NCBI GenBank assembly: GCA_039808325.1
Contig: JBDHSU010000047.1
Span: forward strand, 1 to 27,751
DNA: 27,751 nt
From: JAFKKS01 sp039808325
Lineage (GTDB): Bacteria; Pseudomonadota; Alphaproteobacteria; Rhizobiales; Xanthobacteraceae
Direction of reading: 5' to 3'
A model generated the notes under the pieces. The model was not told where the DNA came from. It did no database searches and saw nothing but the letters and a program-made list of their open reading frames with translations. Shown one piece after another: positions 14,989 through 23,600 of this stretch. How positions within the stretch are numbered: the first letter of the stretch is position 1; the number at the start of each line of letters is the position of its first letter. A program made the translations under genes and the position numbers.

Positions 14989-16965
14989 CTACGTGCTGAT
15001 CACGGAAAGCGGAGGCGTCGTCGGCGCAAAATCTTGCCTCTCGGCATGCCAGCGCGCCGACAAGCTCTCTCCCGTCCGATTTGGATCGTTTGCTCGATCC
15101 GGCGTCAAAATCGAGTTGAGTAAGGTCCGCGTATAGGGATGGTTCGGCTCTCGGAAAATGGATTCGGTCGCGCCTTCCTCGACGATGTGCCCCCCATGCA
15201 TCACACACACTCGACTCGCGACATGCTCAACGACGGCAAGGTTGTGACTAATAACAACGTATGTGAGATTGAATTCCGCATGCAAATCCATCAACAGGTT
15301 CAGAACCTGCGCCTGCACGGAAACATCCAACGCGGATGTCGGCTCGTCGCAGATCAGGATTTGCGGTTTCATGATAAGCGCGCGCGCGATGGCGACGCGC
15401 TGGCGCTGTCCACCCGAAAGCTGTGCCGGGTAGGCCTTGCGTAGACGAAGCGGCAACCCGACGGCGTCGAGGATTTCGAGCACGCGTCTTTCGCGCTCGG
15501 CCGACGAGCCAATTCGCTGTACATGCAACGGTTCGGCGACAATAGCCTCGATCGAGCGCCGAGGATTGAGCGACGCATAAGGGTCTTGAAAGACCGGTTG
15601 CATCCGTCGCGGCCCCTCATGACGCTTCAACGTTGGAAGCGGCCGGCCCATCAGGCGCACCTCTCCGCTCGTCGGCGGCAGAAGCCCAAGCAGCATCATT
15701 GCCAACGTCGACTTGCCGCAGCCGGATTCGCCGACAATGGCGACGATTTCGCCTGCATGAATTGCAAGCGAAACGTCGTTCACGGCAAGAACGGAGCGGG
15801 ATTTTCCGAAGAAACTACTAGATGTGTGATAGGTCTGAGTGACGTTTCTCGCTTCGAGAACGATATCCGACTGTGAACGAAGCGGCGCTTGATCAATTGA
15901 CGCTTCACGCGATGCATCGATCACCATTGTGGGAGGAGCAAACGGCGGCAAAATACAGCGATACTGGTGAGAAGGCACGGTCGCGCTCTTCAGCAGAATC
16001 GGATTGGCGCAGTCCGGCACTGCAAAAGAGCATCGGTTACGAAAGCTGCAACCTCGGAGGTCATGGAGGAGATTTGGTACCTGGCCTGGGATCGACCCAA
16101 GCTTTGTACCGCGTGCGTGAGACGACGCGCCCGGCACACAGGCGAGAAGGCCTCGCGTATAAGGATGAGAGGGACGTCCGAAAATATCTTCGGCGGTCCC
16201 CGCCTCGACCACCTGACCCGCGTACATTACGCCGACACGATGCGCGATGTGCGACACGATGCCGAGATCGTGCGTAATCAATAGAAGCGCTAGTCCGAAC
16301 TCTGCTTGCAGATCCTGAAGCAGCTTAAGAATCTGTGCCTGTATCGTGACATCAAGTGCGGTTGTCGGCTCGTCCGCGATGATAAGGCGCGGATTGCACA
16401 TCAATGCCATCGCAATCATGACACGCTGTCGCATGCCGCCAGAGAATTCATGAGGGTATTGCGAGAGCCGCTCGGTCGGCCGCGATATTCCAACCTTGTC
16501 GAGCAGAAAAAGCGCGCGTTCGCGCGCTTCGGCTCGCCCCTCTCCTCTGCGATGCCGGTGGAAAACCTCCATCAACTGCTCGCCGATGGTCAGGCAGGCG
16601 TTGAGGCATGTCATCGGTTCCTGGAAAATCATGGACATGTCGCGGCCACGCATGTCGCGAAGAGTGCCGGGTGAGGCAGCACGAATGTCGGTGCCGTCGA
16701 ACGAAAGCCGGCTTGCCGTACGCACGGCCGATGACGGCAAAAGCCCCATGATTGCCAACGACGTGAGCGACTTGCCGCAACCAGACTCACCGACGAGACA
16801 CAACGTTTCTCCACTTCCGACCGACAATGACACATCGCGCACGGCGTGCAGCGTCCCGGACGGAACGGAAATATCGACGCTCAGGTTCTCGACCTCAAGA
16901 AGTGGCAAATCTTCCTCGCGCGATTCTGCAGCGCCGAGCTTCTTCGAGTCTAACGCCAATCTCAT
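14989..16965 (-). CDS. Fused double-NBD ABC transporter ATPase, DppD-DppF type
   Basis: This 658-residue protein joins two nucleotide-binding domains normally encoded as DppD and DppF. NBD1 has Walker A GESGCGKS (59-66), signature FSGGMRQR (174-181) and Walker B LIIADEPTTALD (194-205). NBD2 has Walker A GESGCGKS (412-419), signature LSGGQRQR (516-523) and Walker B ILICDEPTSALD (536-547). Between them lies an oligopeptide-type extension (HPYTRGLLACVPGA, 267-280) with a cysteine cluster C306, C312, C319 and C337, which in relatives can hold an iron-sulphur cluster. A truncated copy of the same HPYTR motif follows NBD2. Both domains look intact for ATP hydrolysis. ATG 16965 has AAGGA directly before it, and a TTG two codons in would be better spaced, so the start is slightly uncertain. 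It lies 24 nt after the amidase stop. Fusion of the two ATPases is known in alphaproteobacteria. Confidence 0.95.
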   Translation of the reverse strand: MRLALDSKKLGAAESREEDLPLLEVENLSVDISVPSGTLHAVRDVSLSVGSGETLCLVGESGCGKSLTSLAIMGLLPSSAVRTASRLSFDGTDIRAASPGTLRDMRGRDMSMIFQEPMTCLNACLTIGEQLMEVFHRHRRGEGRAEARERALFLLDKVGISRPTERLSQYPHEFSGGMRQRVMIAMALMCNPRLIIADEPTTALDVTIQAQILKLLQDLQAEFGLALLLITHDLGIVSHIAHRVGVMYAGQVVEAGTAEDIFGRPSHPYTRGLLACVPGASSHARGTKLGSIPGQVPNLLHDLRGCSFRNRCSFAVPDCANPILLKSATVPSHQYRCILPPFAPPTMVIDASREASIDQAPLRSQSDIVLEARNVTQTYHTSSSFFGKSRSVLAVNDVSLAIHAGEIVAIVGESGCGKSTLAMMLLGLLPPTSGEVRLMGRPLPTLKRHEGPRRMQPVFQDPYASLNPRRSIEAIVAEPLHVQRIGSSAERERRVLEILDAVGLPLRLRKAYPAQLSGGQRQRVAIARALIMKPQILICDEPTSALDVSVQAQVLNLLMDLHAEFNLTYVVISHNLAVVEHVASRVCVMHGGHIVEEGATESIFREPNHPYTRTLLNSILTPDRANDPNRTGESLSARWHAERQDFAPTTPPLSVIST

Positions 16966-16989
16966 TCCTTACTGTGAAAATCATCCTGC

Positions 16990-18393
16990 TTATCGCGCCA
17001 TCGGTGGAATATGACGTGTCCAGCCTGTTTCCTTTTCGATCAGCAGGCCGAGCGCCATGAGGCGTGCCTCGTGCCCAAGCGGTGCAATGATCTGGAGCCC
17101 GATCGGTTCGCCGGTTTTCGCGAAACCGCACGGGATCACCAGGCACGGCCAGCCAAGCATGGTAATCGCGTAGGTGTTCATGCAGCTAAAGAGCGGCTCA
17201 CTGAACTCGACGCCGTCGACTTTTGTCGGGGCCGCAATGTCCTTGTCGAAGCCCACCATCTGGCTCGCGGGAATGACGAGGATGTCAAAGTCGTCGAAGA
17301 AGGTGGCCGCGCTCTCCCAGGCCCTTTGCCGTGCAATCTCGGCCTTTGCCACGTCGAGAGCCGCCGTTGTCTTCGCGCGTTCGATGGAGTGCGCCAGCAG
17401 GCGATTACTCAGCTTATCGGTATCGTCCAGGCGCGAAGCATGCAGGATCAATGTTCGCAAGGATCGCAGCGGAACGATACTCTCCTCGACGCCATGCAAT
17501 CTTGGCGCCGCGTCAGAAATTGAGAACCCAATTCCCGCCAAGGCGCTTCTCGCCTCCCGCATTACGCGGCGCACCTCCTGTTCGACGGGGAAGAGCTCAT
17601 GGAGATCCTCGCTCCAAGCGATGCGCAAGTTCTTGGCGTCTATCTTTCCCGGTCCACTGTAGGCAGGCAGGGGCGGCAGCGGCGAGTGCCGATCTGGCCC
17701 ACTCATCACACGCAACATCAAATCGGTGTCGGCCACGGTGCGGCACATGGGCCCGGGAACAGCGAACGTATCCCAGGCCCAAAGGCTGGGGTAAGGCGGA
17801 ATAAGGCCGGGGGTTCCACGCAAGCCGACTGTGCCGGTTAAACCGGCGGGAAAGCGGACAGACCCTCCGAAGTCCGTGCCGACGCCGAGCGCGGCCATGC
17901 CTGTGGCGATCGCGACCGCGGTGCCGCCGCTAGAGCCGCCGCTGGAGAGCTGCAAATTCCACGGATTGACGGTCGTGCCGACGATCTTGTTGCGCGTGTT
18001 GACGTACGCCGCGAACTCCGGCGTGCTAGTCTTGCCGATAATAAGAGCGCCAGCCTGCTTCAACTTCGCAACGTAGCCGGCGTCGACAGAAGGAACGTTG
18101 TCCATAAAGTCGGGAACACCGAAAGTCGTGCGTATGCCGGCGGTCGCGATAACGTCCTTAACGGCAAGCGGTAGTCCGTGCAGGGGCAGACGCTCGCCGC
18201 GCGCGTAGCGCTCGTCCATTTCACTAGCTTCGCGCAGGACGTCTTCTGCTCGGACCGTGATGAAGCCGTGCAACGTCGAATCAAGCTTTTCAATCTGGCC
18301 TAGGGCAGCCTGAATAACCTGACGCGTCGACAATTCACCGGCAAGGATCTTTGAGAGCGCCATGTGAGCGGGAAGAAAAGCGACTTCGTCCAT
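16990..18393 (-). CDS. Amidase signature-family hydrolase
   Basis: This 467-residue cytoplasmic amidase cleaves a carboxamide to an acid and ammonia or amine. The Ser-cisSer-Lys triad is visible: Lys79 in GLPLAVKDV, cis-Ser154 in SSGGSSGGTA, and nucleophile Ser178 in GTDFGGSVRFPA. The spacing matches malonamidase/GatA-type enzymes. The length is normal. I choose ATG 18393, which has AGGGAGGA at ideal spacing; an in-frame ATG five codons upstream (18408) is possible. First gene of the six-gene operon with the Dpp-type importer, so it probably attacks the imported compound. GatA itself is unlikely: no gatB or gatC is nearby, and the C-terminal half lacks the usual GatA block. Control is likely by the GntR-type motif at 18494-18509. 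Confidence 0.93.
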   Translation of the reverse strand: MDEVAFLPAHMALSKILAGELSTRQVIQAALGQIEKLDSTLHGFITVRAEDVLREASEMDERYARGERLPLHGLPLAVKDVIATAGIRTTFGVPDFMDNVPSVDAGYVAKLKQAGALIIGKTSTPEFAAYVNTRNKIVGTTVNPWNLQLSSGGSSGGTAVAIATGMAALGVGTDFGGSVRFPAGLTGTVGLRGTPGLIPPYPSLWAWDTFAVPGPMCRTVADTDLMLRVMSGPDRHSPLPPLPAYSGPGKIDAKNLRIAWSEDLHELFPVEQEVRRVMREARSALAGIGFSISDAAPRLHGVEESIVPLRSLRTLILHASRLDDTDKLSNRLLAHSIERAKTTAALDVAKAEIARQRAWESAATFFDDFDILVIPASQMVGFDKDIAAPTKVDGVEFSEPLFSCMNTYAITMLGWPCLVIPCGFAKTGEPIGLQIIAPLGHEARLMALGLLIEKETGWTRHIPPMAR

Positions 18394-18603
18394 TGTTCCT
18401 CCCTTCATTCACCTACCCCTCGCCAGCTCTGAGCGCCGCCCTAGTCTCAACTTTCATTTGTTGATGCAGGTAAAATCTGTTGACCAGTCAGCACATCTAA
18501 TCATACCAATTTTAGAGAGGCAACAAGCCTGCGAGGCGCGCTCGCGATTTTGGCCAAGTCTACGCGGCGAGCAATTTACCTCTAGTGAATGTGAGCGTGA
18601 TTG
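18394..18603. promoter_or_regulatory. Divergent control region, amidase operon / oxidoreductase pair
   Basis: This 210-nt region separates two divergent transcription units and is visibly richer in A+T than the surrounding genes. It holds the palindrome TGAC-CA-GTCA (18481-18490), which also forms part of a -35-like TTGACC on the plus strand, and the 16-nt motif at 18494-18509, whose minus-strand TATGAT (18505-18500) could be the -10 of the amidase operon. No ORF is supported. Confidence 0.55.
18494..18509 (-). promoter_or_regulatory. Candidate FadR-type GntR operator, copy 2
   Basis: On the minus strand TTGGTATGATTAGATG matches the motif at 9938-9953 at 14 of 16 positions. It fits the FadR-type consensus TNGTNNNACNA except for T in place of C. 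It is oriented towards the amidase operon, about 100 nt before its ATG. Confidence 0.5.
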
Positions 18604-19638
18604 ATGGCTTGTCTCTCACTCGCAATAATCGGCTGCGGCAGAATTGCTCAAACCGCCCACGCCCGCGCTCTTGCCGACCTTTCGAATCGTGTTCGGCTCA
18701 CCGCCACAGCCGACATCGAACTCGATGAGGCAAAGCGCGTCGCGCAACCCTGGGGTGCCGATGCTTATTCTGATTATCGCCGCGTGCTGGAGCGTCCGGA
18801 CGTCGATGCTGTCATCGTTTCCACGCCGGAGTTCATGCACCATGAACAGGTTGTTGCGGCGGCCGCAGCGGGCAAGCATGTATTGTGCGAAAAGCCGATG
18901 GCGAATTCATTGCGCGAAGCAGATGCCATGATCGCCGCATGCGAGCGAGCAAATGTACGCCTTCTCGTCGGGCATAGTCGCCGCTTTACCCGCCGTTACC
19001 TCGAAGTTGAAAGAGTGCTGCGTAGCGGGGAGATCGGTGACGTCCGCCTCGTTCGCGAGAATGAGCGGCGAAATCGATCGTTCGGCGGGCTCTCGAAAGT
19101 GCTTTGGCGGCCAGGCCATTGGAGCGGAGATCCGAAGACGAGCCATGGCGTCGCCTTGATGGCCGGCGTGCACGAGGCGGATATCTTACGCTGGTTCGTC
19201 GGTGCCGAGGCAGTCTCGGTTTATGCGCAACATGACGTCACCGGCGAAGGAAATATCGGCATTCCCGATTTCATAAGCTTTACAGTCAAATTTTCAAACG
19301 GGGGCATTGGCTCCAGTGAAATCTCACGCTTGCCCCCGGGCAGCTATCCTGCCTTTCACCAGCTTGAAGTTTATGGGCAAAGAGGTTTGCTTCGCGCAAA
19401 GGATAGCGATTCAGTCAGTGTTTCTCTTTTTCACGAGCAAGGCGCAAGCTTCCCAGCTTACGAAGAAATACTTATGGCAACGAGATATAGTTACACGCGA
19501 CAATTGCTTGAGTTCGTCGCAGCAATTGACGAAAAGCGAACGCCACGAGTTTCGCCTTACGACGCTCGCGCCGCATTATCCATAGCGCTAGCAGCCGTCG
19601 AGTCAGCGAAATCGGGCCTGCCTGTTGCGCCGGAGTAG
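18604..19638 (+). CDS. Gfo/Idh/MocA-family NAD(P)-dependent oxidoreductase
   Basis: This 344-residue protein has an N-terminal Rossmann fold with the dinucleotide motif IIGCGRIAQ (8-16), an STPEFMHHE block (73-81) and the family signature CEKPMA (95-100) with Lys97. The C-terminal alpha/beta domain includes GHSRRF (123-128) and GVHEADILRWFVG (188-200), where His190 and Asp193 sit in the usual active-site position. Family members oxidise or reduce sugars, inositols and related polyols, or act on imines and halogenated compounds. ATG 18604 is chosen over the preceding TTG at 18601; the ribosome site is weak. It diverges from the amidase operon and is followed after 5 nt by a second, degenerate family member, so the two are co-transcribed. 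Substrate unknown. Confidence 0.9.
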   Translation: MACLSLAIIGCGRIAQTAHARALADLSNRVRLTATADIELDEAKRVAQPWGADAYSDYRRVLERPDVDAVIVSTPEFMHHEQVVAAAAAGKHVLCEKPMANSLREADAMIAACERANVRLLVGHSRRFTRRYLEVERVLRSGEIGDVRLVRENERRNRSFGGLSKVLWRPGHWSGDPKTSHGVALMAGVHEADILRWFVGAEAVSVYAQHDVTGEGNIGIPDFISFTVKFSNGGIGSSEISRLPPGSYPAFHQLEVYGQRGLLRAKDSDSVSVSLFHEQGASFPAYEEILMATRYSYTRQLLEFVAAIDEKRTPRVSPYDARAALSIALAAVESAKSGLPVAPE

Positions 19639-19643
19639 CGACC

Positions 19644-20651
19644 GTGAAAAGCAAATCGGCAGTCAACATCATCGGCACGGATTCACACGGATGTTGGATT
19701 GTTAGCAACGCCGCGCTGTTTCCTGGCGTGGTCTTCCGCCACTGGGCGCCGAGCCCTGACGGCCAAGATCGTGCGGTCGTGGCGCAACAGGCCGGCGCGG
19801 CTCGAATTCCGTTCTCATCGTCATGGACCGCGCTGCTGTCCGATCCAGCACCGGTCATCCTTGTCCTCTCAAATAGCAATCGACGCCAGATTCTCGAGGA
19901 AGGCCTTCAGAGCGGGAAGACGCTCGTACTGCCCCCCTCCACGATTTGCGACGATGCCGAGATCGACATAATCCGCAGCGCTGCGGCGAAAGGCCGAGGT
20001 CGCATTTTACACGGAGGCTGGATCGGCTACACTCAAGCTGGCCTCCAGGCCAAAAGGCTGATCCGCGAAGAAGCCTTCGGCAAGTTGCATTCGATATATC
20101 TAGCCCTCCGCACAAAGCGTAACGCGACAACTGATGTCGACATCGTTCGCGAAGCTGGCTGGCCCGTTTTCGACTTTATTTGTTCCTGCGTTCCGGGATC
20201 GATCCAAAGCGTATATGTAAGCGGAAGTGCGCTGTTCAATGAGATGCTTATTGATACTGCGGTCTGCTTGATTCGATTCCAAGCTGGCGCGATTGTAACG
20301 GTCGAATTATCCCGATGTCTGCCGGCCAACTTCGCGTCCGCCGATAGTGGAGAGGTGGAGTTCGAAATCATCGGCGCGAATAAGACTTTGCGATCGGAGC
20401 CGAACAAATCCGCTGTCATTCTTCACGGCGAAGCGGCAGTGGCAGCGCTGCCATGGAACGAGAGTCCGCTGCTCGAGATGCTGACAGACGCCTGCCGGGC
20501 TCCGGAACAGGCCACGATCGGATCGTCCCATTTAGAAAAGGTGACCGAGCTCATGGCCATGGCCGGACGTTCTCTCAACGATGGATTGCCGGTGAGACGC
20601 TCATCATCTCCCCGCAACCCAACCGGGAGCTATTGCGAGCGCAGGCTATAG
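19644..20651 (+). CDS. Degenerate Gfo/Idh/MocA-like protein, probable non-catalytic partner
   Basis: This 335-residue protein aligns by layout with the oxidoreductase before it but has lost the key motifs. The dinucleotide loop reads IIGTDSHGC instead of GxGxxG. The EKP signature is replaced by LPP (VLPPSTICDD, about 95-104). The active-site His/Asp block is replaced by GWPVFDFICSCVPG. Still similar are the strand order, GRILHGGWIGYTQAGLQAKR and the sheet segment AGAIVTVELSRCLP. The start is GTG at 19644, with GGAG overlapping the upstream stop and an 8-nt spacing. The reading frame is intact and codon use is like its neighbour, so it is a maintained gene and not a pseudogene. Its last seven codons overlap the end of the opposite toxin gene. 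Likely roles are a structural or regulatory subunit of the neighbour, or a substrate-binding protein. Inference only. Confidence 0.75.
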   Translation: MKSKSAVNIIGTDSHGCWIVSNAALFPGVVFRHWAPSPDGQDRAVVAQQAGAARIPFSSSWTALLSDPAPVILVLSNSNRRQILEEGLQSGKTLVLPPSTICDDAEIDIIRSAAAKGRGRILHGGWIGYTQAGLQAKRLIREEAFGKLHSIYLALRTKRNATTDVDIVREAGWPVFDFICSCVPGSIQSVYVSGSALFNEMLIDTAVCLIRFQAGAIVTVELSRCLPANFASADSGEVEFEIIGANKTLRSEPNKSAVILHGEAAVAALPWNESPLLEMLTDACRAPEQATIGSSHLEKVTELMAMAGRSLNDGLPVRRSSSPRNPTGSYCERRL

Positions 20652-23600
20652 GCGAGCAGCACAAAGACATCGTCGACGCGATTGGGATCGATCGTCGTCG
20701 CAACGGTCCATGCTCCAGGCGCTCCCTGACCGCTCCAGGCGCCGGCCGTCGCATCGGCTGCATCTCCTGGCGCGATACCCGTCTGCCCCGGACCGGCCGT
20801 ACTTCTGACGATCGGCTCCGCGTGGCTGACGACGATCGTCCTGCCTTGCGTGAAATAGGGGAAGCGCGCCGCCGACAGATCGACGGTGATGCTGCTCGCG
20901 CCCGCTGCGGACGCGCGCGCGAAACGCGCCCATTCCGACGGGAATTCGTGTCGCAAGCTGAACAGCCTGACCAGCACGCCGGACGCGGCGTTGGAGAGCG
21001 TCGTCGAGACCGCCGCAGCGGCGGCCGCACGCAGCGCCTCCCCGCCATCGCGCGCGGTATAGCGCAGGTGCAGGATCGCGTCCGAGATCGTGTTGTAGTC
21101 GAACGTCTTGAACTGCATCGGCAGTTCGAGCCGCCAACGGCTGACCGCGCCGGCACCTTCGAAGGGAAGATAACGCTCATCGCGCCCCTGCGCCTCGAAC
21201 AATCCCGTATCGCTCTGGCCCGAGCTTGTTACGATCGATTCAAGAATTTTGCGGTCGTCGACGAAGCGTCCGTCGGGCCCGCCCGGATCGTCAGGCGGGC
21301 GCCGGTTGTATCCCGTCGCGATGTCGGCCGTGCGCCGGTAGGCGCTCTTGAGCAACGTCGCCTTGCAGTGGATCGTCGTGTAGGGGCCGGTGACGCACGG
21401 GATGGTGACGCTCACGGCCTTGAGCCGCCGCATGAAATGCCCCGGCGTGTCGAGGTCGAACAGCCATTCGGGAATCTCGAACTCGCAAGCGCCGGTCTCT
21501 TTGAGCGCAATCAGTTGCCCGGCCGCGAGGGCCAGCAGCGAGACGTGCTTGGTCATTTCGTATTCGCGGATATTGCCGTCGAGATAGGCGACCTCCAGGC
21601 GCTTGAGGTCGTGCGCCAGATGGTCGCCCGCCATCAATCCCTTCTTAAGAGAATCCCAATAGCCGAAGCGGATGATCGACGTCTCGCCATACGTCATGCC
21701 GAGTTCGTGCTGCATGCACATCTCGGCGCGCTTCGCGAGATCATAGGCGAGCTGATAGCTCTGGAAGTAGAGGCCGGATACCTTGCCTATCGTCCAGTCG
21801 TAAAGGTCCTGGCCGCTGAACTTGCTGCGCAGGAAATCGTCGGCGTCCCGCGCGTCTTCGATCTGGCGGTCATGGTTGCGAAGCTCGGCTTCGGCCATCG
21901 CCTGCCGGATCTGCGCCGCCGCCAACTGCTGGTCGATCTGCTTGAGCTCGATCGTCGCGAGTTCCGCCTGCAAATCCCATTCCTCCTTGCGGCGACCATG
22001 GTCGGCGGTACGGCCGATCACCTGCGACGAGATGTTGAGAATGCTCGCCGCCGCATCGAGCGCGATCGCCGCCTCCTCGACACCGACGCCGATGAAGTAG
22101 CCGCCGATTTCGACGCCGGCCGTGGTGGGGGATCCGAGCTTGACGTTGCCGAGCCTCTGCACGAGCCCCGCGAGGACGCGCAGATGCGCCGAGATCTCGA
22201 TCGGCACGGCCGAGGCGCCGAGCAGAACCAATGAGGTCAGCTCCAGCGCGTTGAGCGTTTCCCGGCTTTCGTAGAAGGTCTTGCGCGCCTGCGCGAGATC
22301 GCGGCTACGCTCCAGCGCGGCGATATTGGCCTTGGCTTCGTCGACTTGGGCGACGCGGACGTCGCGCACCGCTTGCGACATTCGCAGCTCCTGGCCGGAA
22401 CGCAATGTCGACAGCGCTTCCGCATCGCGCTTCTCCAAGGCGGCCATCAGCGCCGCGCCAAGGTTTCTCACCTCCGCGGTCATTTCGTTGGCCTTTTGCG
22501 CGATCGCCTCGAAGCGCTGGTTCGGCAGCGACACGGAGATGTCGCTGAGAACCTCGCCGATGCTGAGCCCGGCGGCGCGCGCGCGAACCAGCAGAGCGGG
22601 GTCGATGGGCGGCTCGAACAGCGGGAGCTGGCGCGCCTGCCCTTCGATATTCATGCAATGCCGGATATTGAACAGCCGCGCGCCGATCGTGTCCCAATAG
22701 CCCAGCAGCTTGTCATTTGCCGGGACGGGAAAATAGGGCGCCATATCCGGCAGATCGGGCGATGGCGGCGAAGGCGAGGCCGGCGGCTCGTCGTCGCTGC
22801 CGACAAGCAGCTCGATATCCTGAAGGGCGTTGCCGAGCGCGCCGAGCCGCGGCTCCAGGCTGTTGAAGGTCTCGGGCACGCGATTGAGATTGCGCGCGAT
22901 GATCTCGGGCCGGCGGCCGAGGATCTCTGCCGCCAGAACGTAAAGCTGCGCGGCCTCGTTGATCGTCTCGAGCGTATCGGCCCGGAAGAGCTGATCGGCC
23001 CATGCGACCAGATTGTCGACATATTTCATGACGACCGTCTTTTGATAGGCCGTCGTACGCAGGCGCGCGATCGCGTGCGGATTGAAGGGATCGTTGCGCC
23101 AGACCTCGACCGCGGCTTTCAGCGCATCGGGCGGGCCTTGCGCGATCAGCTCTTCGATCGCCTTCACGGACTCGGCTTCGTAGTCGCTGCTCAGCCGGTC
23201 GAAGAACGGCTTGGTGCGCCAATAGCGCTGCGGCACGCTTCCGCCGGAGGCACCCGTCGGATCGAAGATGAAATGGAACCAGCGCTGCGCGTCCTCGAAG
23301 CGCTGATTGCTGCTGAGTCGCGCCGCGATGAGCAGCGGGATGTGAAAGAAAAGCTCCCAATTGTAGATTTCGTAGGCCCCGCCCGCGGCGAACTCCACCT
23401 CGTCGATCGGATAGGCCTTCATGACGCGCGGCTGCGGCTGGTACGCATCGAACGATGCGGGGTCGGCCGCCTCCTGGCTGTCGAGCGACAATAGCGCAGG
23501 CAGGCCCTGCCGCCGCAGCGCCATCACGAACGCGCACACATAGGGGTGATGGAAGTTTGCGAATTGATACCGACGCGTCGTCCAGAAAACCGGCAATAGC

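Noticed and set aside
20453..22234. 593-codon plus-strand ORF opposite the toxin C-terminus
   Set aside because: Arg/Asp-rich shadow without recognisable domains; the opposite frame encodes conserved TcA motifs throughout. The same applies to the 382-codon plus-strand ORF at 22346-23494.
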